Below are positions 34,301 through 45,639 of a stretch of DNA of 64,000 bases, piece after piece. This DNA comes from Erodium maritimum (taxonomy: Eukaryota > Streptophyta > Magnoliopsida > Geraniales > Geraniaceae). A program made the position numbers and the translations under genes. Positions within the stretch are counted from its first letter, which is position 1. Each line of letters starts with the position of its first letter. Where the stretch lies: positions 70,106,039-70,170,038 of the forward strand of contig OY997593.1 in NCBI GenBank assembly GCA_963921825.1, written 5' to 3'. The notes under the pieces were generated by a model. It worked only from the letters and a program-made list of their open reading frames with translations, ran no database searches and was not told the DNA's origin.

Positions 34301-35055
34301 AGCTATTTTTCTTGAGTCTTGGACCTCTCTGGTGAGACTACGGAGGCTGAGGTCTGAGTGGACTGGTATAAGGTTGTTATGTCTTTAGCATATATGGCTA
34401 GAACGCAATTGTCGTGTCTTCTTAGGGTCCGCTGCCATTGAACCAAGCATTCTTATAGCTAGGGTTCAATTGGAATCCTTTTCCAACATGAGAGCGATTG
34501 GCCGTCATTTTACCTTCCTTGAGTGGATCGAGTCTCCGGATGTTGCATTTACTAGGAGCACGCACCAAAGGAGCATTTGAGGATTGTTGTGTCATGTTTG
34601 AGGAGTTCCGCACTTTGTCCCCGGTCCTCTTCAGTGGTTTCTCTTGCCAGGTCTGGTGAGTGCTTGTTCAGGAGTCGTCTTGGGGTTACCTTGGTGGGCT
34701 CTGGTGAGTACTTGTTCCGGGGTCGCATTTTGGGGCCAATCTGCCCGTTTTCGGGTGGAGGAGCATGGATCACTTAGCCTTCTTGAGGCCAAAGGATTCA
34801 CCCATGCGGTCTCCTATGGCACTGTTCACTAGTCCGATCACGGTTGCCCGAGCGGTCTCCTGAGGCGTTGTTCGCTAGTCTGGTGGGCTTATGGTTGTTG
34901 TGGTGGACCGAGGAGGTTGTTTCTCTTGTATTCTTTGTTGCTTTTTCCTTTTGGACCGGATTTTTGTTGGACTTTGTTCTGTTGGTTGTGGTTTCTATCC
35001 CAGGACCCACACTTCCTTTTTTAATACATTTATTTCTCTCTGATAAAACAATATT

Positions 35056-35339
35056 AAGTCAACACAAGTGATGGGGTTCTTATATAAATATGTTTCTCGT
35101 AAATATCCAATTAGGAATCTAGTTTAATTGTTCGATTATTACGAAAAAAACGGTAAATATATAGAAGTTTAAATTTATTTTGTAATCAAATTCTCGTAAA
35201 AATATTTTATTTTAAAAATGGAAAGCATTATATTAGTAGAAAAGATAAATATATGTGGGTTATATTAGCAAGTCCCGTAACATTTGAGGTAATAGACTGA
35301 TAAAAAGTATATGGGAAAAAACCTCTCGACTCACAAACC
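35056..35339. other. Short AT-rich spacer
   Basis: AT-rich sequence between the LINE and family E. No features seen. Confidence 0.5.
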
Positions 35340-37690
35340 AAACCCTATCACTACAAAGTCGCCGCCGTCGTGTGTTCGTCCTCGTCGGTGACGACCGTGG
35401 GCTACGGCCTCGGTTGTTGCCGGCGACGACCCTCGTCTCCCCCTCCTTCCCCTTTTCTCCCTCACAACCCTTTTCCCTCCTTCTCCCATCCTTCTTTTCT
35501 CAGATCTGGAAATGGCGACTTGCTTCCGGCTTTCTTCTTCCTTACTCGTCCATCCTCAGCTCTTCACTTCGGCGTAGCAGCACAGTTCGGCGGTGGTCTC
35601 CCTGGGCCGGTGAGCTCTGACAAGCAGGTACCTTCACGGTTTTGTTTCGCTGGGAGTTCCTCCCATCCGTCCTTCTCGAAGCCGGGGTTGCAGGCACCAC
35701 CGACAACCTGTTCAGGCGCCCTCGCCAAGTCCAGCAGCTCGGAGATGGCTCTCTGCTCAGGCGCGTCATTCGGAGTTATACAGCGGCGGGAAGTCACCGG
35801 GTGTGGGCCAGTTGCGGTTAGGGCCTGTTTGGAGCAGGTTCAGATATAGGTGGCTGCGTGAGAAGCGGGTCGGCCTTCGATTGGAATAGGGTAGGGTTCG
35901 GTCGGGCCGGACCTGCCTCGGGCTGGGCCTGGACTCCCTTTCTCGATCTGGGCCGATCCGGGTCTGCTTCTGGTTGGGCCAAGCCGGGTCCTGCTAATCG
36001 GGTCGGGTCAGGTTCTTCTTCTGGGTCCGGGTCGGGTATAATTCAACGGGGCAAGTTGGGTTTTTCTCAACGGGCCGGGTCGGGTTGTTTTTGGGCAGGG
36101 CCATTCTGGTCTGCTGTTTGGGCCTACTCTGCTGTTTCGTGCCGGGATTTTGAATCGGGTCATCTTTTCCTCCTTCCGCCATTGCGCTGATCGGTTTGTT
36201 ATTTTGCCGGTTTTTTCGCGTGCTTTTTGTCTCCCTTTACCTGCACCATGTCGGATTGGTTAGAGACTCAGATTGTTTCCCCCTACCCTGCGTTGCTTCT
36301 GTTGGTGGTTCGTCTGGTGCTGGCCGGTGATTGGTTGTTCTCTTCTTCAGGGGTGCATTTCTGGGTGCTCGAGTCTCATTGTTTGGGACTCTCCGGCGAA
36401 AGTAGGGGTGCGTGGGTGTGCGGGACTGCTGCTTGTTCGTGGTTAGGTTGGGTTGCGCGGGCCATCCGGTGGCCTTCGTCAAGCTTGTCTCCGGTGAGGC
36501 TTCTCTGTCTGAGTCTTGATTGGATCGAGCTCGGTATCATTACAGGCCTTCCCTTTCAGGCCCTTGCTGTAGTCGGTGAGAGGTTACCTGTCTAGGTTTC
36601 GAAACGCTCAGCTCGCATTCTACTTTAGATCTCTCAAGAGGTCTGCCTTGCTGCTGCCAGTTTTGTGTTCGAAGCTCGTTCTCGGTAGAAATACCGGTCC
36701 TTCGCCTTTTTGGGCCTATTTTTGGTGTTTACCGAATTTAGGTTTAGGAGGACTGAGTGCGAGCTTCGTCGTCTCAGAGGGATGATTCGGCTTTGCGTTT
36801 TCTTCGGTGGACCTCCTCTCGGGGCTTTGGAGGTGACTAGTTCTTGCTCAGGTCGTGGGACGCGTTTCTACCGTCTAGCGGGTGTGGATCGTTGCTGAGC
36901 TACTCTAGCTGCTTCTGGGACTTCTTTTCGGGGACTCATGTGGCGTGCCTTGCTGCTACTAATCTTTGTTTGGTAATTCCTCTCCCATCCTATCCTTTCA
37001 TTTGATTCGATTAGCTTCGCTTCTTCTCGACCCGCTGTTTGGTGTTCGAGCTCACCGCTCTTAGGTGTTGGTGTTGGCCGCCGGTGATTCCTTAAGGTCG
37101 TTTCTAGGTCTGAAGCCTTTCGTTTTATCTGTTGGGAGTGGTGTTTCTTAGTGATTCTCCACTGATGTTGTATCTGTCGATAGTGGTCCTAGCCACCAGC
37201 GTTTATAGTAACCTCTTTCTCGCTAGGATTGAGTGTTACTAATGATACATGGAGTTTGGTTCAACTCTGATTAGGTTTGCAGTGCTTCTTGTGTGCTTGC
37301 TCTTCTTGGTGGCCAATTCTTGGTGGTGGCTGCTGTCTTGCCCGGATGTTCCAGGGTGCTTGGTTTAGTCCTTCTTATTGTCCTTGGTGGCCTTTTTTGT
37401 TGGGTTAACCCTTCTTCCTTTGGCGGTTGTTTATCCTTCTAAGTCTTTGGTTGGGCTCTGCTTTCTTTGGTTGTGTCTTGTTGTATTGAGGTTCCCTAAG
37501 TGGACCATCCTTGTGTTGTTGGTTTTGAGGTTCCTTGAGTGAACCGTCCTTGTGTTGTTGTTTTCTCTATTTGTAGAGAACTTTGGTTGAGGATCCTTTG
37601 TGGATTGCTCGTGTGGTTGTATTTCAAACTCTGTTCTTCTTTCCAAAGAACAGTTTTAATTTAAATTTGCTTTGCCGATAAAAAAAAATA
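35340..37690 (+). repeat. Dispersed non-coding repeat family E, copy 2 (most complete)
   Basis: GC-rich 5' half with Pro/Ser-coding low-complexity frames on both strands, including a word array of 'ggtcgggc', 'gggccgg' at about 35870-36110. The 3' half is T-rich and ends 'tttgctttgccgataaaaaaaaat' at 37666-37690. The end resembles non-LTR retrotransposon tails (TGATAA followed by an A-run), and the minus-strand copy at 59185 has the same end. No frame is conserved between copies, so the ORFs (for example 35370-35849) are probably not genes. Confidence 0.6.
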
Positions 37691-38374
37691 GACTGATAAA
37701 CTGAATAATACTTTAAAAACAAAGGAAAATGTTTTGCCAAAGAAAATAAGGAGATTAACCATGTAACGAGCATTATTATAAAGAGAGTGACAACTACTCT
37801 TGAAATGTATGCCAATGATCCAAACAGAGGCTTGACTGACCGATCTTATGATATTCTGGTGAAGAGCAATTAGAATGTACTCCCATCCTGAATTTCAATA
37901 TCTATCGTCGTCCCTCGTATGAGTTTTAATGGATCTGAAAAATGGAGGTGTGTTACGATCCGACCGTCTTGGCTAGAGTTGAGAAGGTACTCGGATACTC
38001 GGAGGGGGAGGTCACACCCTTGATATGATGCTAGTAGTATAAACCCAAACATCATGCACTATATCGATCACTCTGATATGAAAAGGTGCTTTCCGTCCCT
38101 CGTTTGTTTCTTCTCTACTAAGACTATGTCCCGGTTCTCTACGGGAAGGGCCTCGGGGTTCGGTGTTTGAGGCTCCAGACCCAGGCGTTTCCCATTAGAG
38201 TGGGGGTTTCTTCCAAAACCCGTCTCCCCTACTTTCTATCGTCAAACCTACATCGTTTCCTGACTGTGAGCTTCCACGGAAAGGGGTTTCAGCCTTGGGT
38301 GCCATTGTTTTGACCTTTTCACCTTGTAATGATGTTAATAATTGTCTCTTATGGAGGTGATGGAAGAGACATAA
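37691..38374. other. Spacer, no gene seen
   Basis: AT-rich, becoming mixed after 37900. The minus-strand frame at 38195-38533 runs across the left edge of the following LTR and is not a gene. No features recognised. Confidence 0.4.
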
Positions 38375-40046
38375 TGCAGAGAGCCAGTTGATGTAATGGT
38401 GGGGAGGCGGTTGGGTGCCCTTCCCCTTGAGGTTGAGGATTGTCTCTTGAGTTAGATGTTGGGTCTCGATGGAGGGTATGAACGCATACTTGCAACGGAA
38501 ATAACTCGAGACCATGTCATAGAACACTACCAATTATTAGATACACAAGAGAATAAACAATATAGATGTTTCCTTACCAACTAGTTCAAGAAAAGGAAGA
38601 GAACACCAAATAAACGATGATTGACTTGATCCTCCAAGACGCCTACGTATCCAATTAGAATCAAAGCCACGTAGTTCTTCTTTAGATGACTCAAGAACAC
38701 AAATGGAGAGAAATTTAGCTTGTTGGCCGAAATTTCCAAGAGAGGGAGAGAGAGTTATGGTTCATATTCTTGTCTTGTGTTTGTTGTATGAGAAAGATGA
38801 CTTAAACCATCAAAATAATCAACAACTACCAAGGACAAGTAAGGTGTGAAGCATGGTGTGAAGTAAGACAAGTATGGTGCTAAGTATGGCAAGACAAGAT
38901 GGGGTTAGGTGGTGAATCACCAACACCTTAATCCTTGTCTTGCTTACTTAGTACTATTTAATCAAGACTTGATTAATTAGTTCCATGGGCCTTGGTTGCA
39001 TGGGCCTTTCATGGGCCTCTTGGAACATGGCTCATGGCCATTCTCAACGAGGTTCTGTGACGTGCCCATCGCCTCCAAGCCTTCCATACTGGAAATGTCC
39101 AACATTATCCGACGTGATCAATCCAAGACTCCAAGCCTTTTCTCGATCCGCAAAGTCCTATTCACTTACGGGCACATGACCCAAAACCCAGTTTTGGTCA
39201 TGTCCTGAGACAACTCTCTTTTGGCCATTCTCCATAAATGTGTCAATGAGTTTCATCCTTCGGTGTGACCCTTAGGTTTATGCATGCCGATAGATCAACG
39301 TAAAATCACATTTTACTTGATCCTATATAAGTGGCAAATAACGAGACTTTAGTATTGTCTGACATTGCATAACGAATCGACCCTATCAATTCTAACCTTT
39401 CCGTCGTCCCTGTCATTATCCTTTTATCACTGATATATTGATTAAGATAAGGCATAGAGCCGTCACTTATTATTCTCAATCACTATTCCTTGATATGTGA
39501 GATGACTGAATATACGATACCCAGTATCGTGTGCATGACCATGCTTTTTTTTCAGTCGCTCTCGATCAAGCGACCGTGAATTGATATCTTTCCCATACCG
39601 TAGTATGATGGATAAATCTCTTAGCCGTCTTTCGTGACACTCATGCATTTCGTCCCCAAGCCAATCCTAGTCGTTATGGAAACCCTGTCACAGACAACGT
39701 TGGGCTCATGTCAAACTCAGTTTTTTACTGCATAATAATCACAAAGACTCCTTGGTCTAAGGATACATGACAAGCTACGACAATGAATATGTTCTTGACT
39801 TGATCTATGGAACATACTCATGTCGGGTCGTCCAATATCATGTCCCACATGATATCTATGATCAGACTCCGGAATCTCATTCCAATGACTAACAGAACGT
39901 AAGCCATGAAGAGTTATCTTTCATACTAGTCGCTTCTGGTGAAGCTTTGTTGACTAGGGACCCATCGAGTGTGCTCTATCTCGATCTATGGTTCTATTCG
40001 CATTGTAGGCATAGATCAGAACACACATCGATATATTACGCCAACA
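38375..40046 (-). mobile_element. Probable solo LTR, family 2, with TSD CATAA
   Basis: The 1,672-bp sequence has TG...CA ends in either direction (TGCAGAGAGCC at 38375; ...ACGCCAACA at 40046) and CATAA on both sides (38370-38374, 40047-40051). On the minus strand it starts TGTTGGCGTAATATATCG and contains 'ttatttccgttgcaagtatg' near its 3' end, a word type common near the polyadenylation zone of Copia LTRs. No gag-pol is present. The start was found by looking for a matching duplication, so the edge at 38375 is less secure than the other. Confidence 0.6.
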
Positions 40047-40159
40047 CATAAGTAATATAAAGCCTCTTTAATTTTATTGTTAATGATGATACATACATTT
40101 AGACATTTATGATTGAACTACGGGCACCAAGACTAACATTAGAGTAATCTCCCTCTGTA

Positions 40160-41110
40160 AGGGGATGTTGTCATCTTCAGGTTTCGACAATAACACTTGT
40201 GTGCTGGTTGGAAATGGTGTAGGATGGGGGATGGGGCCTACCTTGCTGGCCACCGAGGTGGCTTAAGGAAATTGTCTGCAGATTGGTTTCTTTTTCGGAT
40301 GATCGTCACCCGTCCTTTTTGGGAATTTGCCTGCTCTCACACTCTGAGCCCCTACAGGCAGTCAGTTGTTGTGTGTCCTATCCGACCGTAGTCCAAACAT
40401 TGGTCCGGAGGTCTCTCGTACGACAACTGGACCATCACCTTATTGATCGTTCCCTTGTCCTCCACCGTTAGTAGAAGCTTGCGGTAGAGGGGTTTTTCCA
40501 ACTTGACGTTCATGCGGATGTGGAGCGGGCAGCCCCATGCCCTTCCCGCGGTATCCGTGTCCACGCTCAGGTGCCTCCCAATCTAGTTACCCACTCGATG
40601 CCCTACCCCTTCGTTTTTTCCCGGTCAAAAGGTCGTAAACAAGAACCCGTAATGGGGTACTAAAGGGTCCACTTGGGTCAACGCCAACATTGAGTTGTGG
40701 AAGTCCCAAGGTCCTTCATCAAGGCCACTATGCAATTCTGTTGTCGAGCGAAAGAAGAACATGAGGACATGGTCCCCTATATTCCACACCTTCACCGTCG
40801 GTATGCCCCACTGGGCTCACATGATGTCGGCCACCGCTTTGATGTGGGACTTCTTCCTCCCGAACAACAGAAATCCGACCAACGCATACCCAAAAAGGGA
40901 GTCGTTCCCCTCTATCTCTTCCGCTGGAATCGATCGATCTAAAAAGGTTCTCTCTGAGGGTGAAACCCCTTTGCATGTGAGAGATCGGTGTTGGCGTTTT
41001 CATCCTGCCTCTCGATGCCCGAGCTTTCTGTGGACGGTCGCTTCCCAACTCGAAACCAAGAAAAAGACCGCTCGGAAAGAGGGGGGTAACAAAAGTTAAA
41101 AGCAACACAA
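40160..41110 (-). mobile_element. LINE ORF1 relic with degenerate zinc knuckle (minus strand)
   Basis: Minus-strand frames at 40728-41153 and 40352-40564 read as parts of a DUF4283 protein. The latter has 'GCPLHIRMNVKLEKPLYRKL', then 'MVQLSYERPPDQCLDYGRIGHTTTDC'. The knuckle should be CX2CX4HX4C but the second Cys is Tyr (CLDYGRIGHTTTDC). No ORF2 follows. It ends about 300 bp upstream of the second CLE gene's TATA box. Confidence 0.6.
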
Positions 41111-41425
41111 TATCAAATCGAGTATATACCCATGTCACATGCTCCCTGTCCATATAACTAAGGAAGCAAGTGCGTGATTATTATTCATTTTTTTACCATG
41201 AACCCAATTTAAATTCAAACTTTACCTCATGCTTTTCAAGAACCAAAACACATAAAAGGAGAAACCAACAATCCAACATGTAAATATGATCTACAAACAT
41301 GCATACACGTTATATATGTAATTAAAAAACAAGAACACATTGAAGGAGACACAAAGACAAATACACTATTCATTCACGTTACCCCCACTTGCCCTAACCT
41401 GTCACTGTTGCAACATTCCTTGTCC
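41111..41425 (+). promoter_or_regulatory. Upstream region of the second CLE gene
   Basis: AT-rich, with no coding sequence. It lies between the LINE relic and the TATA box and is the only intergenic sequence available as a proximal promoter. No specific element recognised. Confidence 0.4.
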
Positions 41426-41432
41426 TATATAA
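41426..41432 (+). promoter_or_regulatory. TATA box of the second CLE gene
   Basis: TATATAA lies 99 bp upstream of the start codon at 41525, the same spacing as for the first CLE gene (105 bp and 97 bp measured from the box starts and ends respectively are typical of plant promoters). Confidence 0.65.
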
Positions 41433-41524
41433 GAGCTTCACTACCTCACACCTACCATATACATATCCACTTCCATCCCAACACATCTCAAAAACCTTAT
41501 TAACTCCAAACCTAGCTACATCCA

Positions 41525-41794
41525 ATGGCAAACCCTCGTACTTACAAGCAAACACTAACCTTTCTCTTCATCTTCTTCTCCCTCATCACGACGATGATGT
41601 TCACGGCGACAGAGGCACGAGACATCGCACGAAAGGGGCTTAACAGCAGGCTCCTTCTACGGGACTTAGGCTACGACAAAACCAAGTTGGAGTACTACAA
41701 ACGATTGGCCACATTGGGCACTGGGGCCGATAGGGTCTCCCCCGGAGGACCTGACCCTGAACACCACTCTCGTGCCCCTTCGAGGCCTAACTAG
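41525..41794 (+). CDS. CLE peptide hormone precursor, CLE1-7 type, with C-terminal tail
   Basis: An 89-residue single-exon precursor. The signal peptide covers residues 1 to about 31 (FLFIFFSLITTMMF core, then ATEA). The CLE dodecapeptide is residues 70-81, RVSPGGPDPEHH, followed by eight residues (SRAPSRPN) that must be removed. The 'LLLRDLGYDKTKLEYYKR' linker resembles the first gene's 'FSRLGFDLPELKHQ' in position and pattern, which supports common ancestry. Position 10 is Glu, where this class usually has Gln or Arg. The first CLE gene has no tail after its motif. Same strand, about 36.7 kb apart, hence likely an old tandem pair spread apart by insertions. Confidence 0.93.
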   Translation: MANPRTYKQTLTFLFIFFSLITTMMFTATEARDIARKGLNSRLLLRDLGYDKTKLEYYKRLATLGTGADRVSPGGPDPEHHSRAPSRPN

Positions 41795-43250
41795 TGCATG
41801 AACTGAAGATGAACATGTCATCGTCGTCGCTGTTATGTACTTGTTTTGTGTTCTTTTTTTTCCTTCTCGTTTCGTTATGGCCATGTCTTCTTCCTCCACA
41901 GTTCTGCATTAGTTCTTTGTATAAGAGAAAAATGCAGTCTTGCTATGAGTGGTATAACTATATATAAGCCTTCTGTAATAGCAGACATTTTTGCAGAAAT
42001 CAATTCTACTCTTTGTTCCTACAATATTATTTGTTATTGCAAATGGGTTGAAATTGATTCCAATGGGTAATTACGTAAAAAAGAAATAGCTGAACGTATT
42101 TATTTTTAGCTATTTGTAATAAACGATTATGGTAATAGTAAAAAAAATGTCGTGAACTTGTCTTCTTGTCTCCTTTTGTTTTCTTTCTTTTGGTAAATCC
42201 AAAGAGAATGAAAACTAAGGAAGGTGAAAGTTATGATTTTTTTTGCTTCTGGTTTGTTATTTTAAAATTTTGAGGATAAAATTGTTGTTTTAAAACAATT
42301 TTACTTAAACACAAAAAAGGGCATGGTATTTTTTTACAATTATCATAAAAGAGGCAACTTCAATGTATATTTTTGTAAGTATCTCTTGATATTCTAAGAG
42401 GCTCTAGTTATTTCATTGACTTCTAGTTATTTTACTGACTTCTGGTGATCATCACCCATAGTTTGAATATATAGGTGGATCAGACTTTAACATGATATCA
42501 AATCTTAATTAATAATCATATAAAGATCTATGTAAACGAACAACATCTGTTTTCTTTAGATAACTTCTAGTCCAGTACCTTTTCTCGGGCATGTGACCAG
42601 TTAAAGAATGTCACATCATATATCATGCGAAGCGTCACACTTTCGAATGTGTATGATGTGTCAATGTTTTCTCATCTACTTTGTCTCTCTCTTTTAGCTG
42701 TTCAATGTGGAAAAGAAACTTTAGGACAGGAACTGGGAAATTCAGGAATTGGATTGGTCAGAGCCTTGTAGGATATAATTGGAGTCATGCATCATATTCT
42801 CACTTACATGTTAATGAATTGGTGCAAAACTATGCAGGTGAGGATTTGTATATATAAGATCTGTTCTTCTTTATTATACCAACACATACATGTAGGGCTA
42901 AACCAACTTTTTCTCTTTGTTTTGCTGTCACAACACTCTTGGTTTATATATACTCTCACAAGGTTGATAGGTGTTGATCACAAGGCATTTTTACAGTCAA
43001 TTTCATCTTAATTATCTATAAGAGATATCTGTATATGTTTAGTAGTTATATCCTCCAAATATTTCTGAACTAGGTGCCCAACCGATGAAATTTTGAATCA
43101 TGTGTGTGATTATATACTTGCAACATTGTTTGTTGACTAGTTTTTTTTATGAACTATTGTATATATTTGTAATATTATTTCCAAATAGGAAGAGATAAAA
43201 AGGATTTTTAGGGTCTTGACTACTCTATTATGAACTATTGAACACAACAC
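41795..43250. other. CLE 3' flank and AT-rich spacer, no gene seen
   Basis: Long AT-rich region. Small frames at 41846-42070 and 42787-43011 are low-complexity and have no family match. TTAGAGCATTTGCAAT at 43251 resembles a Tourist-type terminal repeat, but no partner was found. Confidence 0.4.
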
Positions 43251-43259
43251 TTAGAGCAT

Positions 43260-43935
43260 TTGCAATAAAAGGCGATTTTGCATAGGCTCGTTGAACCTTT
43301 TTCCACTAGAACCGTCACAGACGGTATTTGACAATCATATAGGTGAGGATAGAATACGAAAAGGGGTAAGGGGGCGCCGGAAATCAGAGATCTCAACAGT
43401 AGTGATGGTGGGAGGCAAAGCATCTGTATGGGACCCCTCCAAGGGCCCGTCCCTGATGCCCTGTCGGCTTTTCATTCCTCCTAGCGGGACTATTTCCCCG
43501 GCCTTGCCTAAACGGGAGAACGCATCCTGATCCAAGTGTCTTTATCGATCCCTCGACATTCCTCCCAGAGTTGTGAGGCACGCCCGGATATACTCAGAGG
43601 CACGTCGGCTAGCGGTAGTCACAACCTTAGACCACGCAGCAGTAGGGAGAAGAGGCTCGCGCCGTGAAGAGGAAGCAACCCTAGAGCCCGATCCGCCAGT
43701 AAAAGGAGGAACCAGGGTCCGGGTCGGAGCAGAACATGGTGAAGACGCAACCCTAGAAAGCGCGCCACCCGGGAGAGGAAGAGCCAGAGCAACGTCTTGG
43801 AAAATTTGAGGGACCGGCGGACTAGGGTTTGGTAGAGAAAGAGCGTTGCTTGAGGAGGACGCAACCAAAATACGCCGCGTAGGTCGCCCTAACAGTAGAG
43901 ACGAAGAAGATAGAGACAACGATGATTGTTTTAGT
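43260..43935 (-). mobile_element. Short LINE derivative with hairpin tail (minus strand)
   Basis: The tail, about 43300-43500, matches 24690-24900 and includes the hairpin at 43311-43325 and 'ggtgggaggcaaagcatc'. The remainder on the minus strand is a Ser/Pro/Arg-rich frame (43542-43919), probably the N-terminal region of ORF1 joined directly to the tail, with DUF4283 missing. The total is only about 670 bp. The A-run end is not clear. Confidence 0.55.
43311..43325 (-). other. Conserved 3'-tail hairpin, copy 2
   Basis: On the minus strand ACCGTC TGT GACGGT, a perfect 6-bp stem with a 3-base loop. Confidence 0.65.
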
Positions 43936-44400
43936 GGCTTAAAGCTACTCTAAAGTCTTATTAATAATTAGATCACAAGGGAATATTAAATCTTGACTTA
44001 TATTGGTTGAACTTGCAAAAGAGCTAATTTATAAATGAATTGATGCATGAAATAGGGTGGGAGGTCAGTCGGATTACGTGGAGCCACGTCATAGGAAGGT
44101 GGAAAATGTAGATATAATAATAAAATAAGAATAGTGTGGTCCAATATTTGTTGGACAAATTAAGGATATGAGATGTGATTTATCAGCATTATTCGACGAT
44201 ACCGACAAAAATACAGTTGGATAAGCCAATTAGCACTACTATAACCATCAAAACTACCCTTTAATTTTCATACATACTTTATTTTCTCTCCACGTGTCGC
44301 CTCCTTAATGGTCTAAAAATAAACTTTCGGCTATTTGTCTAAAAAATGATATTCTTATATACTGTGTTATAAAATAAGAAATAAAAACACTTTCCGACTT
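43936..44400. other. AT-rich spacer
   Basis: No coding features. Contains 'cctccttaatggtc' and other unclassified sequence. Confidence 0.4.
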
Positions 44401-45209
44401 CAAAAAGTACTTTTCTCCTCGTTAGGGTTTTGAGACTTTACTGTCGTACGCACCACCATGACTATGGCTATGACAATTGTCATAGTTTATGTCATAGTTC
44501 TTCTTCTCTTTTCTATCCACCCTCTCCTCTACACATCTTTTTCTGGGTCCTACGCGAGTTTTCTTTGTTATGGTTCCTCTCGGGGTCGTCGCTAGCCACC
44601 GCGCCGTGGACTCTCCCCCACCACCACCGACGCGTCTACCGATCTTGTTTGGTTCCTCGTCTGCAAGCTCGATGGTTGTCGTCTGGCTCACCTCGGCGTC
44701 AACCAACCTTCAAGCTACCTGAAGCCGCCGACGCCTCTACAGTCGCCGCCGCCGCCCCTGAAGCACCCCTGAATCTGCCGCCCCGGGGGTTTCCATCTCT
44801 ACAGTCGTCGTCTCTGATGTTGCCGCCGCCATCCTTGAACCCACCGTCGTCCGTGTTGTCGTCGCCGCTTCTGATGTCGTCGTCGTCTTGGATGTCGTCG
44901 TCATCTCTAGAGTTTCCCCTAAAGTCGTTGTCGTCGGATCTACAACCGCAGCCGATGCGTCCTTCTCCATGGCCTCCACCGCCGCAACCGCCTCGACCCC
45001 TTTCACGATTATGGATCTGGCTAATCGAAATGGTTTTTTTTATTTTTTTTATATGAGTTTGTCTTTGCAGGATCAATGTCTATCGAACAGAGAATCTAGG
45101 ATTTCTTTAGGGAGGGGAGCATCAAGGACTGGCCCTGGGAGAGGTCCCTAGACGATGATTTGCCTCCCACCATCGCCATTGTTGAGCTCTCTGAGTTCCG
45201 GTACCCCGT

Positions 45210-45232
45210 CCCCCCCCCCCCCCCCCCCCCCC
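45210..45232 (+). repeat. Poly-C tract of 23
   Basis: An uninterrupted run of 23 cytosines, between the coding-like block and the hairpin of the LINE derivative. Confidence 0.9.
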
Positions 45233-45264
45233 GTCTTCTATCTTTCCCCATGGGGCATCAAAAT

Positions 45265-45279
45265 ACCGTCTATGACGGT
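45265..45279 (+). other. Conserved 3'-tail hairpin, copy 3
   Basis: ACCGTC TAT GACGGT, a perfect 6-bp stem, about 125 nt upstream of the A-run. The loop base differs from copy 2 while the stem is unchanged. Confidence 0.65.
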
Positions 45280-45639
45280 TCTGATATGAAATGACTCAGT
45301 GAATCATTGTTTATTCATATTGACCTTCCGTGGTCAAGGAGCATGTTCCTCGATGCACAACAATGTAATGCATTCTAAATTTATAATATTGCACCTTTCG
45401 ATTAAAAAAAAAGAAATAAAAGAGGACAAATAAATCAAGCTTTTAACCGGTTTGTTAAATATTTAATTTAGATTAATGATGATAAAAATTATATACATTA
45501 AAACTTAAATTTGATGTAATCAACAAATAAGTTAAATTCAGATTAAATATCTCAAGAATCTATATATTCATGAATCCAACAATAAATTAATTAAAAAAAC
45601 ATTTGTTTATGTCTCTCCCAACCAGCTATAGGTATTTAT

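Larger units (their letters stand above)
28440..35055 (+). mobile_element. Long decayed L1-type LINE with ORF1, endonuclease, RT and zf-RVT
   Basis: From 5' to 3': ORF1-like region (28495-30810), endonuclease (30917-31600), linker, reverse transcriptase (about 32290-33250), zf-RVT-like segment (34027-34236), 3' UTR, and an AT-rich 3' end at about 35020-35055 ('ttttttaatacatttattt' then 'gataaaacaat'). The order and ~6.6-kb size fit a near full-length plant L1-clade element. Stops and frameshifts are spread throughout. Confidence 0.82.
44405..45408 (+). mobile_element. LINE derivative: GC-rich leader joined to hairpin tail
   Basis: The leader (about 44565-45120) is shared with 27478-28005. 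After 'gggaggggagcatcaa' it continues with 'ggactggccctgggagaggtccctagacgatgattt', homologous to the tail region near 58665 and 24830, then a 23-C run (45210-45232), the hairpin (45265-45279) and an A-run near 45404. It has no DUF4283, no zinc knuckle and no ORF2. Frames with long Pro/Ala/Ser or Thr/Asp runs (44430-45056 and its complement 44699-45076) come from the trinucleotide-rich leader and are not called as genes. A plausible intron acceptor ends at about 45069. Confidence 0.68.

Noticed and set aside
35370-35849. 159-codon open frame, Ser/Pro-rich, possible gene
   Set aside because: It lies in family E, is not conserved in the other two copies, and has equally long frames on the opposite strand from GC-rich repeats.
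38195-38533. 112-codon minus-strand ORF
   Set aside because: It crosses the proposed solo LTR edge and has no domain.
43251-43266. Tourist-type terminal repeat (TTA GAGCATTTGCAAT)
   Set aside because: No inverted partner with a TTA duplication was found nearby; too short to call alone.
44430-45076. 208-codon (+) and 125-codon (-) frames, Pro/Ser and Asp-rich, possible cell-wall or acidic protein
   Set aside because: Trinucleotide-rich LINE leader; both strands open; the homologous copy at 27589-27895 has a broken frame.
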